NCBI RefSeq assembly: GCF_000802185.1
Contig: NZ_KN676113.1
Location: 1,192,597-1,256,596, forward strand
Reading direction: 5' to 3'
Source of the DNA: Belnapia sp. F-4-1
GTDB lineage: Bacteria; Pseudomonadota; Alphaproteobacteria; Acetobacterales; Acetobacteraceae
Length of the DNA: 64,000 bases
The notes below the pieces were generated by a model. The model was not told where the DNA came from. It saw only the letters and a program-made list of their open reading frames with translations, and did no database searches. Both the position numbers and the translations under genes were made by a program. This document shows positions 36,936-45,814 of this stretch, piece after piece. Every line of letters starts with the position of its first letter. Within the stretch, counting starts at the first letter, position 1.

Positions 36936-38525
36936 TCAGGCCGACAGCGCTGGGGTGATCTCGGCCGGCGCCGTCCGCTCGCGCTTCACCAGCAGCTTGT
37001 TCAACGCGTGCACATAGGCCCGGGCCGAGGCGACGATGGTGTCGGTATCGGCGCCCTGGCCATCGACCAGCTTGCCCCCCTCCTCCATCCGCACCGTGAC
37101 GCGCGCCTGCGCATCCGTCCCGCCCGTCACGCTCTGCACCGCGTAGAGCTTCAGCGCCACGTCATGCGGGAAGGCGTTGCGGATGGCATTGAATGTGGCG
37201 TCCACTGCCCCGTCGCCGCTCGCCATGCCGTCGCAATGCTCGCCATCCACCTCGAGCGCCAGCGTCGCCATCGGCTTGGTGCCGAGGCCGGTGGCCACCG
37301 TCAGCGCCAGCAGCTTCACCCGGTCGTTGCCGCGCACCACCTCGTCATCGACCAGAGCCACGACATCCTCGTCATAGACCACCTTCTTGCGGTCGGCGAG
37401 GTCCTTGAAGCGGCGGAAGGCGTCGTTCAGCTGGTTGTCGCCGACCGTGTAGCCGAGCGCCGCCAGCTTGTCGCGGAAGGCCGCCCGGCCGGAATGCTTG
37501 CCGAGCACCAGGCTGTTCTTGGTCCAGCCGACGCTTTCCGGCGTCATGATCTCGTAGGTCGAGGCATCCTTCAGCACGCCGTCCTGGTGAATGCCGCTCT
37601 CATGCGCGAAGGCGTTGCGGCCCACGATCGCCTTGTTCGGCTGCACGTCGAAGCCGGTAATGGTCGCCAGCAGCTTGCTGGTGCGCAGCAGCTTCTGGCT
37701 GACGATGTTGTTGGTGTAGGGCAGCGCATCCCGCCGCGTCCGCAGCGCCATCGCCACCTCCTCGAGCGAGGCGTTGCCGGCTCGCTCGCCGATGCCGTTG
37801 ATCGTGCTCTCGATCTGCCGCACGCCGGCCTGGATGGCAGCGACGGTATTGGCCACCGCCATGCCGAGGTCGTTGTGGTTGTGCGCCGAGAGGATGACCT
37901 TCTCGATCCCCGGCACCCGGTTGCGCAGGTCGCGGAAGATCCGCGCCATGTCCTCCGGCATCGAATAGCCGACCGTGTCGGGAATGTTGATGGTGGTGGC
38001 GCCTGCCTTGATCGCCGCCTCGACGCAGCGGCAGAGGAAGTCGGGGTCGGAGCGGCTGCCATCCTCGGCGGACCACTCCACATCGTCGCTGTGCTGGCGG
38101 CCGAGGCTGACGCTGCTGGTGGTCAAGTCCAACACCTCTTCCGGCGTCATCCGCAGCTTGACGCGCATATGCAGCTCGGAGGTCGCCAGGACGATGTGGA
38201 TGCGCTTGCGGGCGGCGGGCTTCAGCGCCTCGGCGCTGCGCAGGATATCGGCCGGGTTGGCACGGCCGAGGCTGGCGACCACCGGCCCGTCCTTGGCGAA
38301 TTTCCGCGCGATCGACTGCACGCTCTCGAAATCGCCCGGCGAGGCGATGGCGAAGCCCGCCTCGATGACATCGACGCCGAGTTCGGCCAGCGCCTCCGCC
38401 ATGCGCAGCTTCTCCTCGAGGTTCATCGAGAAGCCGGGCGACTGCTCGCCGTCCCGCAGGGTGGTGTCGAAGAAGATGATGCGGTTGTCGTCCAGCGTGC
38501 CGAAGCTGGGATGGGTGATGGCCAT
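36936..38525 (-). CDS. leuA: 2-isopropylmalate synthase
   Basis: The 529-residue enzyme has the catalytic TIM barrel (FFDTTLRDGEQSPG, then GERAGNASLEEVAMAL, HNHNDLGMAVANT) and the C-terminal LeuA allosteric domain (about 390-515), where leucine feeds back. It condenses acetyl-CoA with 2-oxoisovalerate, the first step of leucine synthesis. The ribosome site AAGGA lies nine bases before the ATG. A leucine-rich leader peptide is encoded upstream on the same strand, pointing to attenuation control. Confidence 0.97.
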   Translation of the reverse strand: MAITHPSFGTLDDNRIIFFDTTLRDGEQSPGFSMNLEEKLRMAEALAELGVDVIEAGFAIASPGDFESVQSIARKFAKDGPVVASLGRANPADILRSAEALKPAARKRIHIVLATSELHMRVKLRMTPEEVLDLTTSSVSLGRQHSDDVEWSAEDGSRSDPDFLCRCVEAAIKAGATTINIPDTVGYSMPEDMARIFRDLRNRVPGIEKVILSAHNHNDLGMAVANTVAAIQAGVRQIESTINGIGERAGNASLEEVAMALRTRRDALPYTNNIVSQKLLRTSKLLATITGFDVQPNKAIVGRNAFAHESGIHQDGVLKDASTYEIMTPESVGWTKNSLVLGKHSGRAAFRDKLAALGYTVGDNQLNDAFRRFKDLADRKKVVYDEDVVALVDDEVVRGNDRVKLLALTVATGLGTKPMATLALEVDGEHCDGMASGDGAVDATFNAIRNAFPHDVALKLYAVQSVTGGTDAQARVTVRMEEGGKLVDGQGADTDTIVASARAYVHALNKLLVKRERTAPAEITPALSA

Positions 38526-38556
38526 GGATCTGTTTCCTTCGTGCTCGCGCAGCCTC

Positions 38557-38578
38557 TCGCTCAGTCTCCCCTGAGCGA
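38557..38578 (-). promoter_or_regulatory. Hairpin between leu leader and leuA
   Basis: On the minus strand UCGCUCAG and CUGAGCGA form an eight-bp perfect stem with a GGGAGA loop. It starts about 20 bases after the leader-peptide stop and ends about 30 bases before leuA. No U-run follows, so it may act as a spacer or competing structure rather than an intrinsic terminator. Confidence 0.5.
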
Positions 38579-38598
38579 TGCCGGCCGTCAGCCGAGCG

Positions 38599-38706
38599 TC
38601 ACGCCCAGGGGCGGGTAAGTCGAAGGAGAAGGAGGCCGATCAGCGGGCGCACGCGGCCGGCGGCGAAACCGCTCACCAGGCCGGACAGGGGCGCGCGCAA
38701 GGTCAT
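38599..38706 (-). CDS. Putative leucine leader peptide of leuA
   Basis: This 35-residue frame ends 73 bases before leuA. Its C-terminal part reads GLLLLRLTRPWA, with leucines at positions 25-28 and 30 encoded by CTC CTT CTC CTT and CTT. CTT is sparingly used in the surrounding genes, where CTG and CTC dominate, so ribosome stalling under leucine shortage is plausible. The stretch UCCUUCG spanning L27-R29 (38627-38621) is exactly complementary to CGAAGGA (38541-38535), which includes the leuA ribosome-binding site. The leader's own ribosome site is weak. Confidence 0.6.
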   Translation of the reverse strand: MTLRAPLSGLVSGFAAGRVRPLIGLLLLRLTRPWA

Positions 38707-38809
38707 GGGACCCGCAACCTAGCCGTGCCCCGCCCTTGCGGCAAGGGGCCTTGGCGCGGAGCGCCGATGGTTTCACCATCCCACCACAATCCCCGGGAGG
38801 ACCGACTCC

Positions 38810-39778
38810 ATGCCGCACCGCATTCTGCTCTGCCGCGCCCTGCACCCTGCCGGCCAGGCGGTGCTGGCAGAACGAGGCGACCTCGACATCGTCACCCTGC
38901 AGGATCCGCCGGTCGAGCAGTTCCACCAGCACCTTTCCTCGGCGGACGCCGTGCTCTGCTGGCTGGAGCGGGTGGACCGCGCGGCGCTGGCCGTCGCGCC
39001 GCGGCTGAAGGTCGTCTCCCGCTACGGTGTCGGCTTCGACACGGTCGACATCCCCGCCTGCACGGAGCGCGACATCCCGGTGATGGTGGTGAACGGCGCC
39101 AACGACCTCAGCGTCGCCGAGCATGCGATGATGCTGATGCTCGCCGTCGCCCGCCGGGCGCTGGACAACGACCAGATCGTCAAGGGCGGCGGCTGGTGGG
39201 CCAAGGGCGGCCCCGGCATGGTCGACCTCGCCGGCCGCTCCGTCCTGGTGGTGGGCTACGGCCGCATCGGCAGCCGCGTCGCCAATTACTGCCGCGCCTT
39301 CCAGATGAAGGTCATGGTGATGGATCCCGGCTTCCACCCGGCCCGTATCGCCGCCGACGGCTTCACCCCCATCCGCGACATCCAGGCCGGCCTCGCCGAG
39401 GCGGATGTGGTGACGCTGCACTGCCCGCTCTCGCCCGTTACCCACCACTTGATGGACAGCGCCGCCTTCGCCGCGCTGAAGCCCGGCGCTATTCTGGTCA
39501 ACACCGCCCGCGGCCCGATCGTGGAGGAAGCCGCCCTGGTCGCCGCGCTCGAATCCGGCCGGCTGCACGGCGCCGGGCTCGACGTGCTGGAGGTGGAGCC
39601 CTCGACCGCCACCAACCCGCTCTATGCGCTGCCCAATGTGGTCGTCAGCCCGCATAATGCGGCGAGCACGGAGGAAGGCCTCGCCCGCATGGCCCGCCAG
39701 GCGGCGCGCAACATCCTCGACGTGCTGGACGGCAAGCGCGACCCGGCCTTCATGGTGAATGGCGAGATCGCCCGGTAG
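38810..39778 (+). CDS. D-isomer specific 2-hydroxyacid dehydrogenase
   Basis: The 322-residue NAD-dependent enzyme has the Rossmann motif VVGYGRIGSRVA and the conserved NTARGPIVEE. The catalytic set is Arg (NTARG), Glu (VLEVEP) and His (SPHNA). It resembles phosphoglycerate or hydroxypyruvate dehydrogenases but lacks the C-terminal ACT domain of SerA. It interconverts a 2-hydroxyacid and 2-oxoacid; the substrate is not evident. A GGGAGG site precedes the ATG, and a cupin gene follows ten bases after the stop. Confidence 0.9.
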   Translation: MPHRILLCRALHPAGQAVLAERGDLDIVTLQDPPVEQFHQHLSSADAVLCWLERVDRAALAVAPRLKVVSRYGVGFDTVDIPACTERDIPVMVVNGANDLSVAEHAMMLMLAVARRALDNDQIVKGGGWWAKGGPGMVDLAGRSVLVVGYGRIGSRVANYCRAFQMKVMVMDPGFHPARIAADGFTPIRDIQAGLAEADVVTLHCPLSPVTHHLMDSAAFAALKPGAILVNTARGPIVEEAALVAALESGRLHGAGLDVLEVEPSTATNPLYALPNVVVSPHNAASTEEGLARMARQAARNILDVLDGKRDPAFMVNGEIAR

Positions 39779-39788
39779 GAGAGGCCGC

Positions 39789-40067
39789 ATGGACGCCAGG
39801 GACTTCGCCGACCTCCTGCGCTCGGAGGGCTTCACTGAGGTCCTCGACCGCAGCCTCCCGCCCGGCCAGGTCGTGCCGGAGCACAGCCACCCCTTCGATG
39901 CCAAGCTGCTGGTGACGGGCGGTGCCTTCACCCTGACGCGCGACGGCCGGGCCACCACCCATGGCCCCGGCGATGTCTTCAGCGTCCCGGCCGGGCACCG
40001 CCATGCCGAACTGGCCGGGCCCGAGGGCGCCGACTACATCGCCGGCCGCCGCCACAAGCCGGCCTAG
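39789..40067 (+). CDS. Small cupin-domain protein
   Basis: The ATG at 39789 with a GGAGAGG site gives 92 residues. The cupin motifs are HSHPFDAKLLVTGG (two metal histidines) and PGDVFSVPAGHRHAE (two further histidines). The single domain could bind a metal and act as a small isomerase, dioxygenase or sensor. It probably shares a transcript with the hydroxyacid dehydrogenase. Its end overlaps the converging Bug gene by four bases. Confidence 0.88.
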   Translation: MDARDFADLLRSEGFTEVLDRSLPPGQVVPEHSHPFDAKLLVTGGAFTLTRDGRATTHGPGDVFSVPAGHRHAELAGPEGADYIAGRRHKPA

Positions 40068-41047
40068 GTCTCCTCAGGCCGGAACCCGCTTTCGGCGATG
40101 ATCGGTCCCCATTTCTCGTAATCGGCCCGGAAGCGCCGGGTGAAGTCGGCGATGGAGAGCGGATAGGGCCGCATCTCCAACCGGGCGATCGCCTCGCGGT
40201 AATCCGGCATGGCGATCGCCTCCACGGCGGCGCGGTGCAGCGCCTCCTGCACCGCCGCCGGCGTCCTCGCGGGCAGGAACAGCCCGAACCACTCGCTCCC
40301 GGTGAGCTGCGGATAGCCCTGCTCGGCGAAAGTCGGCACATCCGGGAAGCGCGGCAGCCGCTGCTCGGAGGAGACGCCCGCCAGCCGCACCGGCCCGCCC
40401 GGCGTCGCCGCATGCGGCGCAAGATCGACCATCGGATGATAGCTCGCCGCCAGCCGCCCGCCGATCAGGTCCTGGATCGCCGGCGCGCTGCCCCGGTAAG
40501 GGATGTGCGTCATCGACAGCCCGGTCGCCTTCGCTACCTGGACGCCGAGGAAGTGCAGCATGCTCCCCGCTGCCGCGCTGCTGAAGGGGATGTCGGTCTT
40601 CCCCGCCCCCCATTCCTTGAAGGCCGCCAGCGTGCCGAGGCTGTTCGCCATCGGCCCAACCCCCATGCCGAAGGTGAACTCCCCCGCCGGCGTCACCGGC
40701 ATGAGATCTGCGAAGGGGTCGTAGCGCAGCGTCGCAGGCCGGTAGAGATGCGGGAAGATCACCAACATGCTCGCCGCCGTCAGCAGGATGGTGTTGCCGT
40801 CCGGCTCCGCCGCCTTCACCGCCTCCACCGCCAGCCGCCCCGCGGCGCCGACGCGGTTCTCGACGATGACATTCTGCGCATAGGTCCCGCGCAGCCGCTC
40901 GGCGATCAGCCGCGCGGTGGTGTCGGCGCTGCCCCCGGCCGGGAAGCCGACGACGACCCGGGCGGTGCCCCGCGCCGGCTGGGCGAGGGCGGGCGCAGCG
41001 AGGGTGGCGAGCCCCAGGCCAAGGACGGTACGGCGGTCCAAACTCAT
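40064..41047 (-). CDS. Bug-family substrate-binding protein
   Basis: The start at 41047 (GAGGAAA site) gives 327 residues with a twin-arginine-like signal (DRRTVLGLGLATLAAPALA). The mature part has ARVVVGFPAGGSADTTARL, ENRVGAAG, DGNTILLT and PYRGSAPAI, the periplasmic carboxylate-receptor pattern of tripartite tricarboxylate transport systems. No TctA or TctB genes are near. The adjacent PuuE-like deacetylase is on the same strand 20 bases upstream, so the ligand may be related to that pathway; this is inference. Confidence 0.92.
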   Translation of the reverse strand: MSLDRRTVLGLGLATLAAPALAQPARGTARVVVGFPAGGSADTTARLIAERLRGTYAQNVIVENRVGAAGRLAVEAVKAAEPDGNTILLTAASMLVIFPHLYRPATLRYDPFADLMPVTPAGEFTFGMGVGPMANSLGTLAAFKEWGAGKTDIPFSSAAAGSMLHFLGVQVAKATGLSMTHIPYRGSAPAIQDLIGGRLAASYHPMVDLAPHAATPGGPVRLAGVSSEQRLPRFPDVPTFAEQGYPQLTGSEWFGLFLPARTPAAVQEALHRAAVEAIAMPDYREAIARLEMRPYPLSIADFTRRFRADYEKWGPIIAESGFRPEET

Positions 41048-41067
41048 GGTCGTTTCCTCATTATGGC

Positions 41068-41976
41068 TTATTGAGGCGGATGCTGCGCCAGCCAGTGGTG
41101 GGCGATCTCCGCCCGCCGGCAGACCCAGACATCGCTGTGCCGCGCGACATGGTCGAGGAAGCGCTCCAGCGCCGCCGCCCGTGCCGGACGCCCGGCCAGC
41201 CGGCAATGCAGCCCGACCGACATTATCCGCCCGCCCTCGCGCCGCAGCATGTCGAAGCTGTCCGTCAGGTGCTGGGTGAAGCCGTCATTCGCCGAGAAGC
41301 CCGGCGGCACCGCGAATTTCATGTCGTTGTTGTCGAGGGTGTAGGGCACGACCAGCAGCGGCTTCCCCGCAGCCCGCACGTAATAGGGCAGGTCGTCGGC
41401 GTAAGAGTCGCTGTCGTAGAGGAAGCCACCATGCTCGGCGACCAGCCGCCGCGTCCGCAGGCTGATCCGCCCGGTATACCAGCCGACCGGCCTGCTGCCC
41501 GTGGTCCGCTCGACCACCTCCACGCAGCGGGCAATATGGTCGCGCTCCACATGCTCCGGCACGCGGCGATAGTCGATCCAGCGCCAGCCATGGCTGGCCA
41601 CCTCATGCCCGGCCTCGGCGAAGGCGCGCCCGGCCTCCGGATGCAGCTCCAGCGCCCGCCCGACAGCATAGATCGTCAGCGGCAGCCCGCGCTCCCGGAA
41701 CAGCCGCAGGATGCGCCACAGCCCCGCCCGCGCGCCGTAGTCGAACTGGCTCTCGGTCGAAAGGTCCCGCTCCGCCCGCGGCGTGCCGCCCGGCACCTCA
41801 TGCAGGTAGAGCTCGCTCCCCGCATCGCCGTTGAGCACGGTGTTCTCCGCGCCCTCCTCGTAGTTCAGCACGAAGGAGAGGGCGAGCCGCGCCCCGCCCG
41901 GCCAGCGCGGATCGGGCGGGTTGGGTCCATAACCATGGAAGTCGCGTGGATGCTCGGTATCGCCTGCGAGGATCAT
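41068..41976 (-). CDS. Polysaccharide-deacetylase-fold hydrolase (PuuE allantoinase-like)
   Basis: The 302-residue protein starts with RDFHGYGPNPPDPRWPGGARLALSFVLNYEEG, the hallmark of the PuuE subfamily. NodB-fold segments follow (EVASHGWRWIDYR, GWYTGRISLRTRRL, YDSDSYADDLPY). PuuE enzymes are metal-independent allantoinases in purine breakdown, but close relatives act on other amides. No other ureide genes are adjacent, so the substrate is open. A longer start at 42012 is possible. Confidence 0.85.
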   Translation of the reverse strand: MILAGDTEHPRDFHGYGPNPPDPRWPGGARLALSFVLNYEEGAENTVLNGDAGSELYLHEVPGGTPRAERDLSTESQFDYGARAGLWRILRLFRERGLPLTIYAVGRALELHPEAGRAFAEAGHEVASHGWRWIDYRRVPEHVERDHIARCVEVVERTTGSRPVGWYTGRISLRTRRLVAEHGGFLYDSDSYADDLPYYVRAAGKPLLVVPYTLDNNDMKFAVPPGFSANDGFTQHLTDSFDMLRREGGRIMSVGLHCRLAGRPARAAALERFLDHVARHSDVWVCRRAEIAHHWLAQHPPQ

Positions 41977-42012
41977 ACCGGGAGTGTGGCCCGCGCTGGC
42001 TCCGTTCCGCAA

Positions 42013-42843
42013 CTATCCCCGGCTGAGCCCCGCGAGGATGGCGTTGACCATCGGCTTCATGTGGAAATTCTCCTCCGGCATCACCGCCACCTCGCCACCC
42101 GCGACCCGCACCGCCTCGGCGACGACGGGCCCGACGGCCGCGATCCGCGTCCGCCGCAGCGCTTCCGCCAGCACCACCCGCCGCCCGGCTTCCTCGGCCA
42201 GGCTCACCAGCCGCCGCACCTGTGGGGTGCTGGTGAAGACGACGAGGTCGACCCGCCCCGCCGCCATCTCGCCGAGCGTCTCGAGCACCCGCTCATCCTC
42301 CGCCCGCGTCGCATAGGCGTAGGGCAGCACCGGGTCCGCCTCCGCCCCGGCTCCCTTGAGGAAGTCGAGCAACGGCGCATTGGGATTATCGGGATAGAGC
42401 TGCACCGCCACCCGACGCCCCGTGAGGTCCAGCTCCTCCATCCCGGCGATGATCCCCGCCGTCGTCGCCGGCTCCGGCGCCAGGTCCGGCCCGAGCCCGA
42501 TGCTGCGCAGCTTCTGGCTCGGCTTCGGCCCGCGGCAGATGCGCCTGACGCCGGCCAGCGCCGCCCGGAACTCCCCCTCGATTCCCGCCCGCTCCGCCAC
42601 GCCGAGCAGCCGCCCCAGCCCCTCCCCGGTCAGCAGGATCAGGTCGTCCGGCGGCGTGGCGATGAAGCGCCGCAGCCAGGCTTCCACCGGCGCCGGGTCC
42701 GCTGCGTCGATGATGGCGACCAGCGGACAGCGGATCGCCTCGGCCCCCTGGCGCTCCAGCATCCGCGCCAGCACCTCCAGCTCCCGCGTCTCCGGCACCA
42801 CCACCCGGAGCCCGGCCATGCTGCCCGTCACTGCCTCGCTCAT
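42013..42843 (-). CDS. Uroporphyrinogen-III synthase family protein
   Basis: The 276-residue protein has the two-domain HEM4 fold pattern: [23 protein letters not shown], then [37 protein letters not shown] and a C-terminal [12 protein letters not shown]. The enzyme cyclises hydroxymethylbilane to uroporphyrinogen III in haem and cobalamin synthesis. It is not beside other hem genes and overlaps a glutamine amidotransferase gene by four bases. It may therefore be a paralogue rather than the main HemD. Confidence 0.85.
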   Translation of the reverse strand: MSEAVTGSMAGLRVVVPETRELEVLARMLERQGAEAIRCPLVAIIDAADPAPVEAWLRRFIATPPDDLILLTGEGLGRLLGVAERAGIEGEFRAALAGVRRICRGPKPSQKLRSIGLGPDLAPEPATTAGIIAGMEELDLTGRRVAVQLYPDNPNAPLLDFLKGAGAEADPVLPYAYATRAEDERVLETLGEMAAGRVDLVVFTSTPQVRRLVSLAEEAGRRVVLAEALRRTRIAAVGPVVAEAVRVAGGEVAVMPEENFHMKPMVNAILAGLSRG

Positions 42844-43643
42844 GCCGCCTGCTCCAGTTCCGGGACGGCGACGCGCCGGTGCATCCAGCGCTCACCCTCG
42901 CGGAACACCACGAATTGCCCTGGCTCCATCACCGTCCAGGCCTCGTCCTTGGTCAAGGGCCGCGTTGCCACCACCGTCACCACGTCGCGCGGTGTGGTTT
43001 CCTTGGCGAAATCGGCGCTGAGGTCCTCGTCGATCAGCGTCGCCGGGCCAAAGGGCGCCCGCCGCGTTAGCCAGGCCATCCGCTTGCCGCAGAAGCAGTA
43101 GAGCCAGCGCCCGTCGCTCATCAGCATGTTGAAGACGCCCGTTGCCGCCAGCCGCCGCGACAGCGCTTCGATCGCCGCCCCGAGCCGATGGCCAGGCGGC
43201 GAGGCGGGGAAGGCCTCTCGCAGCCGGTCCAGCATCCAGCAGAAGGCATGCTCGCTGTCGGTCGTCCCGACCGGATGGTAATGCCGCAGCGGCCAGCGCT
43301 TCACCCCCGCCAGTTGCCCGTTATGGGCGAAGGTCCAGAGCCGCCCCCACAGCTCCCGCTGGAAGGGATGGGTATTCTCCAGCGCCACCCGCCCCCGGTT
43401 GGCCCGGCGGATATGGCTGAGCACCGTGCAGCTCTTGATTGGGTGGTCCCGCACGAAGCGCGCCACCTCCGAATCGGCCGAGGGCCGCGGGTCATGGAAG
43501 GCCCTCGCCCCCTTGCCCTCGTAGAAGGCGATCCCCCAGCCATCCGCATGCGGCCCGGTCTTGCCACCGCGTTGCATCAACCCGGCGAAGCTGAAGCAGA
43601 TATCCGTCGGCACATTGGCGCTCATCCCGAGAAGTTCACACAT
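42840..43643 (-). CDS. Class II glutamine amidotransferase (YafJ-like)
   Basis: In this 267-residue protein the N-terminal nucleophile is C2 (MCELLGMS), exposed after Met removal. [22 protein letters not shown] and FAHNGQL motifs of Ntn-type glutaminases are present. No synthetase domain is attached, as in the YafJ group, whose physiological reaction is undefined. Its stop overlaps the start of the HemD-like gene, so the two are coupled. Confidence 0.9.
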   Translation of the reverse strand: MCELLGMSANVPTDICFSFAGLMQRGGKTGPHADGWGIAFYEGKGARAFHDPRPSADSEVARFVRDHPIKSCTVLSHIRRANRGRVALENTHPFQRELWGRLWTFAHNGQLAGVKRWPLRHYHPVGTTDSEHAFCWMLDRLREAFPASPPGHRLGAAIEALSRRLAATGVFNMLMSDGRWLYCFCGKRMAWLTRRAPFGPATLIDEDLSADFAKETTPRDVVTVVATRPLTKDEAWTVMEPGQFVVFREGERWMHRRVAVPELEQAA

Positions 43644-43707
43644 CCCCCCAGCCTAGACCCGGCCGCGAGCGACTTGCCCAATCGTTCCGCCAGTCTAGGC
43701 TGACACG

Positions 43708-44571
43708 ATGCGGAGACGCCTCCTCCTCGCCGCCTTGGCCGCGCCAGCCCTCGCCCGGGCGGCCCCGCTGCTGCGCGTCGGGTCGAAGAATTTCACCGAG
43801 CAGCTGGTTGTCGCCGAACTTTTCGCCCAAGGCCTGGAACGCGCCGGCGCCACCGTGCAGCGCCGGGTCAACCTGGGCGGCACCGCGATCGCCCATCAGT
43901 CTTTGCTGGCCGCCGAGATCGACCTTTACCCGGAATACACCGGCACCGGTCTCGGCGTGGTCCTCAAGCAGCCACCGGAGGGCGACGCCGCCACGGTCCT
44001 CGCCAAGGTCCGCGCCGGCTACGCCCCGCTTGGCCTCGACTGGCTCGACCCCTCCGGCATCGACAACGGCAACGCTCTCCTCGTCCTGCCGGCGACGGCG
44101 CGGCGCTACAACCTCGCCACCCTCTCCGACCTCGCCCGCGCCGCCCCCCAACTCACCCTGGCGGCCGGCAACGAGTTCGCCGACCGCGCCGATGGCCTGC
44201 CCGGCCTCCGCCGCGTCTACGGCATGGAATTTCGCCGCTTCCGCCAATTCGCCGCCCTCGGCCTCCGCTACGCCGCGCTGAACCACGGCCAGGCCGATGT
44301 GGTGAACGCCTATGCGACGGATTGGCAGATCGCCACCTACGGCTTCACCACCCTCCGCGACGACCGCCATCTCTGGCCGCCCTACCAACTTGCCGCCGTC
44401 GTCCGGCAGCAGGCGGTGCGCGACTTCCCCGGCCTCGCCTCGCCGCTGCTCGCCATCGGCGCCAAGCTCGGCAACGGCGTGATGCAGGAGCTGAACCGCC
44501 AGGTGGACCAGGATGGCGAGGAGCCGCGCGAGGTCGCCGCCCGCTTCCTCAAGCAGCACGGCCTCGCCTGA
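43708..44571 (+). CDS. Glycine betaine/choline-type ABC transporter substrate-binding protein
   Basis: The 287-residue exported protein has a twin-arginine-like signal (RRRLLLAALAAPALARA). The mature OpuAC/OsmF-type domain opens LLRVGSKNFTEQLVVAELFAQGLE and contains DLYPEYTGTGLG and VVNAYATDWQI. It binds betaine, choline or a related quaternary amine for the permeases and ATPase encoded downstream. Its stop overlaps the next start by one base. Confidence 0.9.
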   Translation: MRRRLLLAALAAPALARAAPLLRVGSKNFTEQLVVAELFAQGLERAGATVQRRVNLGGTAIAHQSLLAAEIDLYPEYTGTGLGVVLKQPPEGDAATVLAKVRAGYAPLGLDWLDPSGIDNGNALLVLPATARRYNLATLSDLARAAPQLTLAAGNEFADRADGLPGLRRVYGMEFRRFRQFAALGLRYAALNHGQADVVNAYATDWQIATYGFTTLRDDRHLWPPYQLAAVVRQQAVRDFPGLASPLLAIGAKLGNGVMQELNRQVDQDGEEPREVAARFLKQHGLA

Positions 44572-45188
44572 TGCGCTGGACAGGCCGCAACCTCGACACC
44601 ATCGGCGCTGCCCTGCTCGCCCATGCCGAGTTGGTCGCCGCTGCCCTGGCCCTCGCCCTGCTGATCGCCCTCCCCCTCGGCCTCGCGGTCGCCCGTCGCC
44701 GCGGCCTCCGCACCGGCCTGCTCGGCACCGCCTCCGTGCTCTACTCGCTGCCGACGCTGGCCCTCTTCGCCCTGCTCGTGCCGGTGCTCGGCCTCGGCTT
44801 CGCCCCGGCCCTGCTCGCCCTCGTCACCTATGCGGTGCCCGTCCTGCTGCGCGCCCTCGTCACCGGCCTCGCCAGCGTGCCGCCCGCGGTGCTCGACGCG
44901 GCGGAAGGCATGGGCCTCACCCCCCGCCAGCGCCTGTTCCGCGTGGAGCTGCCGCTTGCCCTGCCCGCGCTGCTCGGTGGCCTCCGCGTCGCCTCCGTCA
45001 CCCTCGTCTCCGCCGCGACGGTTGCCGCCTATATCAGCGCCGGCGGCCTTGGCACGCTGATCCTCACCGGCCTCGACCAGGGCCACACCGAGAAGATCCT
45101 GGTCGGCGCCGGTCTCGTCACCCTCATGGCCCTGCTGATCGACTGGGGCCTCGGCGCCGTCCAGCGCCGCCTGCCGGCGAGCCGCTGA
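44571..45188 (+). CDS. ABC transporter permease (betaine-type), first subunit
   Basis: The start is the ATG in the TGATG overlap, giving 205 residues with five to six membrane helices. The EAA loop signature reads LDAAEGMGLTPRQRLFRVELPLALPAL. It pairs with the similar permease downstream as the OpuCB/OpuCD-like couple. It is part of a four-gene operon (binding protein, two permeases, ATPase) linked by overlaps of 1-4 bases. Confidence 0.9.
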   Translation: MRWTGRNLDTIGAALLAHAELVAAALALALLIALPLGLAVARRRGLRTGLLGTASVLYSLPTLALFALLVPVLGLGFAPALLALVTYAVPVLLRALVTGLASVPPAVLDAAEGMGLTPRQRLFRVELPLALPALLGGLRVASVTLVSAATVAAYISAGGLGTLILTGLDQGHTEKILVGAGLVTLMALLIDWGLGAVQRRLPASR

Positions 45189-45814
45189 TGGAGTGGCTGC
45201 GCACCCATCCCGGCCTCTTCCTCGGCGCGGTCGGCGACCACCTGCTGCTTTCGCTCACCGGCCTTGCCATCGGCATCGCCCTCGCCTTGCCGGTCGGCAT
45301 CGCCGTCGCGCACCGCCCGCGCCTCGCCGAGGCCGCCATCATGATCGCCGGCGCGCTGCGCACCATCCCGAGCCTCGCCGTCCTCGCCGCGCTGCTGCCG
45401 CTGCTCGGCGTCGGCTTCACCCCCTCGGTGATCGCCCTGGCCCTGCTCGCCCTGCCGCCGGTGCTGGTCAACACGGTGATCGGCATCCGCACCGCCGACC
45501 CCGCCGCGCTCGATGCCGCCCGCGGCCTCGGCATGACCGCCACCCAGCGGGCAATGCGCGTGGAGCTGCCGCTCGCCGCGCCGCTGATCTTTTCAGGGCT
45601 GCGCGTCGCCGCCGTGCAGGTCGTCTCGGCCGCGGCGCTTGCCACCTTCATCGGCGGCGGCGGGCTCGGCGATCTCGTCACCCAGGGCCTCGCCCTGCTC
45701 GATACCGGGCGGATGCTGGTGGGCGCCATCGCCATCGCCCTGCTCGCCCTTGGCACGGAGGCCGCGCTCGGCATGCTGGAACGCCACCTCGCCGTGCGGG
45801 TCCGCGGCGCATGA
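45188..45814 (+). CDS. ABC transporter permease (betaine-type), second subunit
   Basis: The 208-residue membrane protein begins at a TGATG overlap. It has five to six helices and the EAA loop LDAARGLGMTATQRAMRVELPLAAPL. It is clearly related to the preceding permease, with which it should form a heterodimeric channel. The ATPase gene overlaps its stop by four bases. Confidence 0.9.
   Translation: MEWLRTHPGLFLGAVGDHLLLSLTGLAIGIALALPVGIAVAHRPRLAEAAIMIAGALRTIPSLAVLAALLPLLGVGFTPSVIALALLALPPVLVNTVIGIRTADPAALDAARGLGMTATQRAMRVELPLAAPLIFSGLRVAAVQVVSAAALATFIGGGGLGDLVTQGLALLDTGRMLVGAIAIALLALGTEAALGMLERHLAVRVRGA

Noticed and set aside
38526..38809. T-box or metabolite riboswitch for leuA
   Set aside because: No T-box sequence or recognisable riboswitch core is seen; the Leu-rich leader frame explains the region better.
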